Source: Candidatus Desulfosporosinus nitrosoreducens
GTDB lineage: Bacteria > Bacillota > Desulfitobacteriia > Desulfitobacteriales > Desulfitobacteriaceae
DNA: 64,000 nucleotides
Assembly (NCBI RefSeq): GCF_030954495.1
Contig: NZ_JAVHUW010000082.1
Coordinates: 1-64,000 of the forward strand
Reading direction: 5' to 3'
The position numbers and the translations under genes were made by a program. Positions 60,324-64,000 of this stretch are shown here, piece by piece. Each line of letters begins with the position of its first letter. Positions within the stretch are counted from its first letter, which is position 1. Below the pieces are notes generated by a model, which saw only the letters and a program-made list of their open reading frames with translations, did no database searches and was not told where the DNA came from.

Positions 60324-61688
60324 CTATGAATGAGCAAAACAGCTTCCATTCTTTTACTAAAAATAAATAGAGACAATCTGCTTCCTTCTGTGGTATAAAA
60401 TAAGTCACCACAACAAATCTATCCCAAGGAGGAAGCAAATGTCTCATAGTGCTATCTTACCAAATAACGAAGCAATGTTCAATTTCTTTAAAAGCCACAG
60501 GCTGCCACTATATTTTTCAAAGCCTGTTTTACGGCATATTCAAGACTTTATCGTGGCTGCTACAGCGAAAGGACATCGTGGTGTGGTAAGGTAGCGGACA
60601 TTGCTGAATGGAGTTCGGTTCACCAAACATCCATTGGTCATTTTCTCTCCCATGGGGTATGGGATGAGTTTTATATCCAAAAAATTGTTCAACAAGAATC
60701 CCTCCAATTTGTCGTATCTCATTCAAAAAAGACTGAGCAACCCATTTTCGTGATTCATGATGACACAGTTTGTCATAAGACGAAACCTTCGTCACAGGCA
60801 CAACGTCCTATCGAGCAAGCAGAGTTTCATTTTTCGCATTTAGAGGGTAAAAGTGTTTGGGGACACCAAGTCCAAGCAACCCTTGTTCAATGCGATGGCC
60901 ACTCGCTCATATGATATTCATCGATACGATAAGACCAAGCGAAGCAAGCTTGATGATGCCTGTGAATTGGCTAAAACCATGCCGATCCCCCCTAAGTCAG
61001 GCTATGCTTTGGTCGATTCTTGGTATACATGCCCCAAACTCATGAACACCTATGCAGCAAGAGGATACCAACTGATTGGAGCGCTTAAAACGAATCGTAT
61101 TCTTTATCCGCAAGGGATTCGGGTTCGCCTTGATACGTTTGCCTCCTATGTGACCCAAAAGGAAGTTCACCTTGTGACCGTGAACAGTTCACCCTACTGG
61201 GTTTATCGCTATGAAGGGGCTCTGAATAGTATTGAAAATGCCGTCGTCCTATTTTGTTGGCCGAAAGAAGCCTTTCAAGTGCCCAAAGCCTTGCATGCAT
61301 TTCTGTGCACGGATGTTTCACTAGAAACACAAACCATTTTAGATTACTACAGCAAGAGATGGCCGATTGAGATCTTCTTTCGACAAGCCAAGGGGAATCT
61401 TGGTTTCAAAGGCTACCAAGTACGCTCGATCCGTTCCATTGAAAGACTTTGGGCTTTACTTGCTTTCACTCATTTGTACTGCACCATTGGATTAGGGCAC
61501 CCCCTGCTCTTTGGTGATGGACTTCGAAAAGTAAGAAACGACGTAAAAGGCCAATACATTCAATGGATTTATGATTGTGGTAGAAACGAAATACCTTTAG
61601 ATGCCGTTTTAAAATCTCTAAAAGCTGCTTAAGGAGAAGTTTAACTAATCGTCTGTAAATATTTGTTACGAGAATTGCTCATTTATAG
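60324..61688 (+). mobile_element. IS4-type insertion sequence, 1365 bp, with 7-bp target duplication
   Basis: Ends are inverted repeats CTATGAATGAGCAA (60324-60337) and, on the other strand, CTATAAATGAGCAA (61675-61688). CTAATAA is directly repeated at 60317-60323 and 61689-61695, a 7-bp target-site duplication. One frameshifted transposase gene lies inside. The intact duplication suggests fairly recent arrival; a deleted relative is at 4670-4938. Confidence 0.9.
60440..61632 (+). pseudogene. IS4-type transposase, two frameshifts
   Basis: Three frames join to one DDE transposase. The first (from ATG 60440, AAGGAGGAAGCAA upstream) runs MSHSAILPNNEAMFNFFKSH to a stop near 60594. The second (KVADIAEWSSVHQTSIGHFL...FVIHDDTVCHKTK with the first Asp) begins near 60588. 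The third begins before YDIHRYDKTK at ~60910, holds LVDSWYT (second Asp) and YSKRWPIEIFFRQAKGNLG. The last is an exact Y-(2)-R-(3)-E-(6)-K signature of the IS4 group. Single-base changes near 60588 and 60907 would restore the frame, so the element is not autonomous as it stands. Confidence 0.88.
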
Positions 61689-61715
61689 CTAATAAGCTGC
61701 TAGCGTACTATAAAC

Positions 61716-63113
61716 TCAGGTATTTAATTCCTTAATAATATTAAACAATAGTGCTACACCGTTGCTGATTATATCAGGTTCCAGATGCCCATATCCCATA
61801 AGCAGCTTGCTTTGATGCCGGCCTTTTTCTATGCAGTGGCTTTCTATAGGAGTGATATATATTCCGTTGTTTAGACAGCTGCTTTTAAACGCCTCGTCAA
61901 ATCGCATTCCGGGAAAATCTATGGCGACATGTAACCCGGCTGAATCTCCATAAGTAATCCACTCGCTGCCAAAGGTTTCTTCCAGTGACTCCAACAGCAC
62001 CTGCCGGCGCTGACTGTAAATTTTACGCATCTTTTGGACATGCCTGTCAAGCTTGCGTGTTCTCAAAAATTCCGCTAAAGCAGCCTGCTCAAAGGGCGGA
62101 TTTTGTACATCCAGATGGGTACGCAGATCCCGCCAGCGCATTTGAAGCTGGTAGGGCAAAATTACATAGCCTATCCTCAGCGCCGGAAAAACGGTTTTAC
62201 TGAAGGTGCCAACATAAATCACACGCTGCGTGTCCATCGTATAAAGCGGAGCAATGGGCTCGCCGCTATAACGGAATTCGCTGTCATAATCGTCTTCGAT
62301 GATATAAAGATCGTTTTCTCTGGCAAAGCGAATCAGCGCGGCACGGCGGGACGCGGGAAGAATTCCGCCCAACGGGAACTGATGAGATGGTGTAACATAT
62401 ATTGCGCCTGCATTTCCGCACTTTGACAGGTAATCTGTTTGCATCCCCTCGGCATCAACCGGTATGGGAACAATGGTGCAGCCTTTGTTTATGAATGTAG
62501 CAAGCATTCCGGTATGACAGGGGTCCTCCATCAATATTTTTTGGCCGCCCCCGCACAAAAGGTCTGCAATCAAGTGAAGCCCTTGTGTTGCACCGGCAGT
62601 TATAAAGATATTATTCGGTAAAACCTTAATACCTCGGCTTCTGAACAACCAAGCCGCAATTTCTTCCCGAAGATCAGGCAATCCCTGCGGTCCGGTATAA
62701 CCAAAAGCTTCAAGTGGCAGTTCCAAGGAAGCCTTGTATAACAACTGCTGCCAAAGGAACCTGGAAAATTGGCTCAAGTCGGGCCGGCCCGTCCGAAAAC
62801 TCACTGAAAGTGGCCGGACTGCCTGGCTTTTTATTTTTGGCAATAATGCCGGTTCGACCGGTTCAATGCACAAACCGTCAGCAACCCGCGTGGGAGCTCC
62901 CTGCCGGCTTATAATGTAGCCCTCTGCAATCAGCAAGTCATAAGCCTCGCAAACTGTATTGCGGGAAACACTCAGTTCCTTTGCTAATGCTCGTGTGGAC
63001 GGCAGAGCTTCTCCCGCATTCAGTTGCCCGGATAGCATCAGTTCTTTTAAGTTCTGATATATTTGACGCCATAGCTGCAATTCACTTTTCCGGTTCAATT
63101 CAATTCCTAACAT
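61716..63113 (-). CDS. MocR/PdxR-type regulator (GntR HTH fused to aminotransferase-like domain)
   Basis: 465 residues. Residues 10-75 are a GntR winged HTH (LWRQIYQNLKELMLSGQLNAG, PSTRALAKELSVSRNTVCEAYDLL). The rest is a fold-type I aminotransferase domain with the PLP lysine in VGTFSKTVFPALRIGY and the Asp of IIEDDYDSEFRY. ATG 63113 (MLGIELN) with GGAGGCGTC upstream is preferred over the 63176 start. Such proteins sense PLP or an amino-acid adduct and often control PLP or GABA/taurine genes; no such gene is next to it here. Confidence 0.92.
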   Translation of the reverse strand: MLGIELNRKSELQLWRQIYQNLKELMLSGQLNAGEALPSTRALAKELSVSRNTVCEAYDLLIAEGYIISRQGAPTRVADGLCIEPVEPALLPKIKSQAVRPLSVSFRTGRPDLSQFSRFLWQQLLYKASLELPLEAFGYTGPQGLPDLREEIAAWLFRSRGIKVLPNNIFITAGATQGLHLIADLLCGGGQKILMEDPCHTGMLATFINKGCTIVPIPVDAEGMQTDYLSKCGNAGAIYVTPSHQFPLGGILPASRRAALIRFARENDLYIIEDDYDSEFRYSGEPIAPLYTMDTQRVIYVGTFSKTVFPALRIGYVILPYQLQMRWRDLRTHLDVQNPPFEQAALAEFLRTRKLDRHVQKMRKIYSQRRQVLLESLEETFGSEWITYGDSAGLHVAIDFPGMRFDEAFKSSCLNNGIYITPIESHCIEKGRHQSKLLMGYGHLEPDIISNGVALLFNIIKELNT

Positions 63114-63122
63114 GACGCCTCC

Positions 63123-63171
63123 AACTGGCTCTGTAAAATCTACACTATACTGGCTCTTTAACAGAACCAGT
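63123..63171 (-). promoter_or_regulatory. Operator repeats upstream of the MocR gene
   Basis: ACTGGCTCT occurs twice in direct orientation (63124-63132, 63149-63157), and AGAACCAGT (63163-63171) forms an inverted repeat with the second. Direct repeats combined with an inverted one are usual at MocR-type sites. TATAGT on the minus strand between them may be the -10. Confidence 0.6.
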
Positions 63172-63318
63172 TGCATGGGTAAAATTATACCATCACATTA
63201 AATGAATGCAATGCATTTTCGGAGAGATGTTAGCTTGAAAAATGACTCAACGTAAGTTAAAAATAGGCGCACTTAAATAAAGGTGCTTTCATCCTTTGAA
63301 AATTTAATAACAGCTAAC

Positions 63319-64000
63319 CTAAGCCACAGTAATGTCAGCAGCTTTTATTATATTATTTGAAATGAGAAGTTTTACAGCTTGTTTAATTGCTTTCTCTTTC
63401 TGTTTTTCCAGCATAGGTTGTGGCATATCAATTTTGTACAAATCGCTTGGATTCCACAATTCACCCGTAACAAACATGTGGTAAATGGCGGTGAGTATCA
63501 TCCTAGCGATAGCAATAATGGCTCTTTTTTTGCCCCTCCTTTTGTAAAGGCGTTCGTACTTGATTTTGTAGCAAGGAGACTTATCCGATTTCACGGCTGC
63601 ATGGGCAACTTGCACCAACGCAGGTTTGAGGTAGACACCGGCACGTGTAATTCGGACAGATTTCTTCTTACCGGCAGATTCGTTGTTGCCCGGGGTTAGA
63701 CCCGCCCAACAGCATAAACGTTTGGAATTGGCAAACTGAGACATATCCGTTCCAATTTCGGAGATGATGGTGATAGCAGAAGTTCTTTCAACCCCAGGAA
63801 TGGTACGGAGGAGAGTAATGGCGCTTTCATATGGAGCAACCATCTTGTCCAGCTTTTCATCCAGCTTGTTAATGGACTGTTGGACGAATTCCAAATGGGA
63901 TCGGACCATTACGATACGCTCTTTTTGATCCTGGGTCATCTGATATCCTTCAATGGATTCAATCACGGTATCTGCTTTTTTCTTCAAGGCCTTTTGAAGA
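63319..64000 (-). CDS. IS110-family transposase, C-terminal part (5' end outside window)
   Basis: The frame is open to the window edge, so the N-terminal DEDD catalytic half lies beyond 64000. The visible part is the transposase_20 region: ITLLRTIPGVERTSAITIISEIG, FANSKRLCCWAGLTPGNNESAGKKKSVRITRAGVYLKPALVQVAH and KYERLYKRRGKKRAIIAIARMILTAIYHM. This identifies the IS110/IS116/IS902 group. The end of the element is not delimited; such elements lack clear terminal repeats. Confidence 0.9.
   Translation of the reverse strand, partial: LQKALKKKADTVIESIEGYQMTQDQKERIVMVRSHLEFVQQSINKLDEKLDKMVAPYESAITLLRTIPGVERTSAITIISEIGTDMSQFANSKRLCCWAGLTPGNNESAGKKKSVRITRAGVYLKPALVQVAHAAVKSDKSPCYKIKYERLYKRRGKKRAIIAIARMILTAIYHMFVTGELWNPSDLYKIDMPQPMLEKQKEKAIKQAVKLLISNNIIKAADITVA

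Noticed and set aside
1-64000. CRISPR array, tRNA or rRNA genes
   Set aside because: No regularly spaced direct repeats of CRISPR size and no tRNA-like or rRNA-like segment was noticed on either strand. The only short array is the 17-bp tandem repeat at 17986.

Overview
The window looks like chromosomal DNA of an anaerobic, low-to-mid GC Firmicute, most likely a clostridial relative of Desulfitobacterium or Desulfosporosinus. That placement is an inference. It rests on purine-rich Shine-Dalgarno sites with ATG, GTG and TTG starts, a Bacillus-type sdhCAB operon, class I two-subunit fumarase, sigma-54 promoters, a selenoprotein gene and many CoA-linked anaerobic catabolic genes.

Layout. 1-4.5 kb: the end of an AraC-type regulator and a pair of ABC exporter half-transporters. 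4.5-8 kb: a decayed zone with a 269-bp internally deleted insertion sequence, a LysR stub, hicAB, a methyltransferase stub, a VOC protein and a MarR regulator that share an operator, and an MFS stub. 8-11.2 kb: small hypothetical and membrane proteins (bacterial PH-like, YcxB-like). 11.4-26.4 kb: a C4-dicarboxylate block with malic enzyme, succinate dehydrogenase/fumarate reductase (C-A-B), a sigma-54 activator with an N-terminal Rossmann domain, fumarase alpha/beta, a sensor kinase/sigma-54 response regulator pair and two MFS carriers. Three good -24/-12 promoters lie in this block. 26.7-60.1 kb: a large catabolic island with two crotonases, two type III CoA-transferases, thiolase, 3-hydroxyacyl-CoA dehydrogenase, a LUD protein, DASS-type and MatC-type carriers, two MmgE/PrpD proteins, a MaoC-type hydratase, two thioredoxin-reductase-like flavoproteins, a UGSC selenoprotein, two UbiD decarboxylases, a nitroreductase, a propeller lactonase, a cytosolic chemoreceptor and four complete LysR regulators. 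60.3-64 kb: an IS4-type element with 7-bp target duplications and a frameshifted transposase, a MocR regulator and part of an IS110-type transposase.

Two results stand out. First, 48390-50099 is one gene read through an in-frame TGA at 48702-48704. It encodes a 569-residue selenoprotein with the motif C-U-G-S-C and a small hairpin 14 nt after the TGA that fits a bacterial SECIS element. Second, the island carries seven copies of a LysR-type promoter element (two dyads, GTYAAC-N5-GTTRAC and TTAGC-N5-GCTAA, on a -35/-10 frame with 17-nt spacing in the best copies). They lie before a crotonase, the CoA-transferases, a flavoprotein, a second crotonase, UbiD and two near-identical lysR genes. These tie scattered operons into one regulon.

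The same island holds remnants of extra copies of its own genes: two 3' ends of UGSC genes, a deleted prpD with its terminator, three lysR 5' ends and a ubiX stub. It appears to have grown by repeated duplication of promoter-plus-gene modules followed by deletion. The substrate is not identifiable from sequence. The enzyme set (CoA activation, hydration, beta-oxidation, UbiD decarboxylation, carboxylate carriers) suggests anaerobic breakdown of one or more organic acids, with the products feeding the C4-dicarboxylate block. No acyl-CoA dehydrogenase is present in the window.
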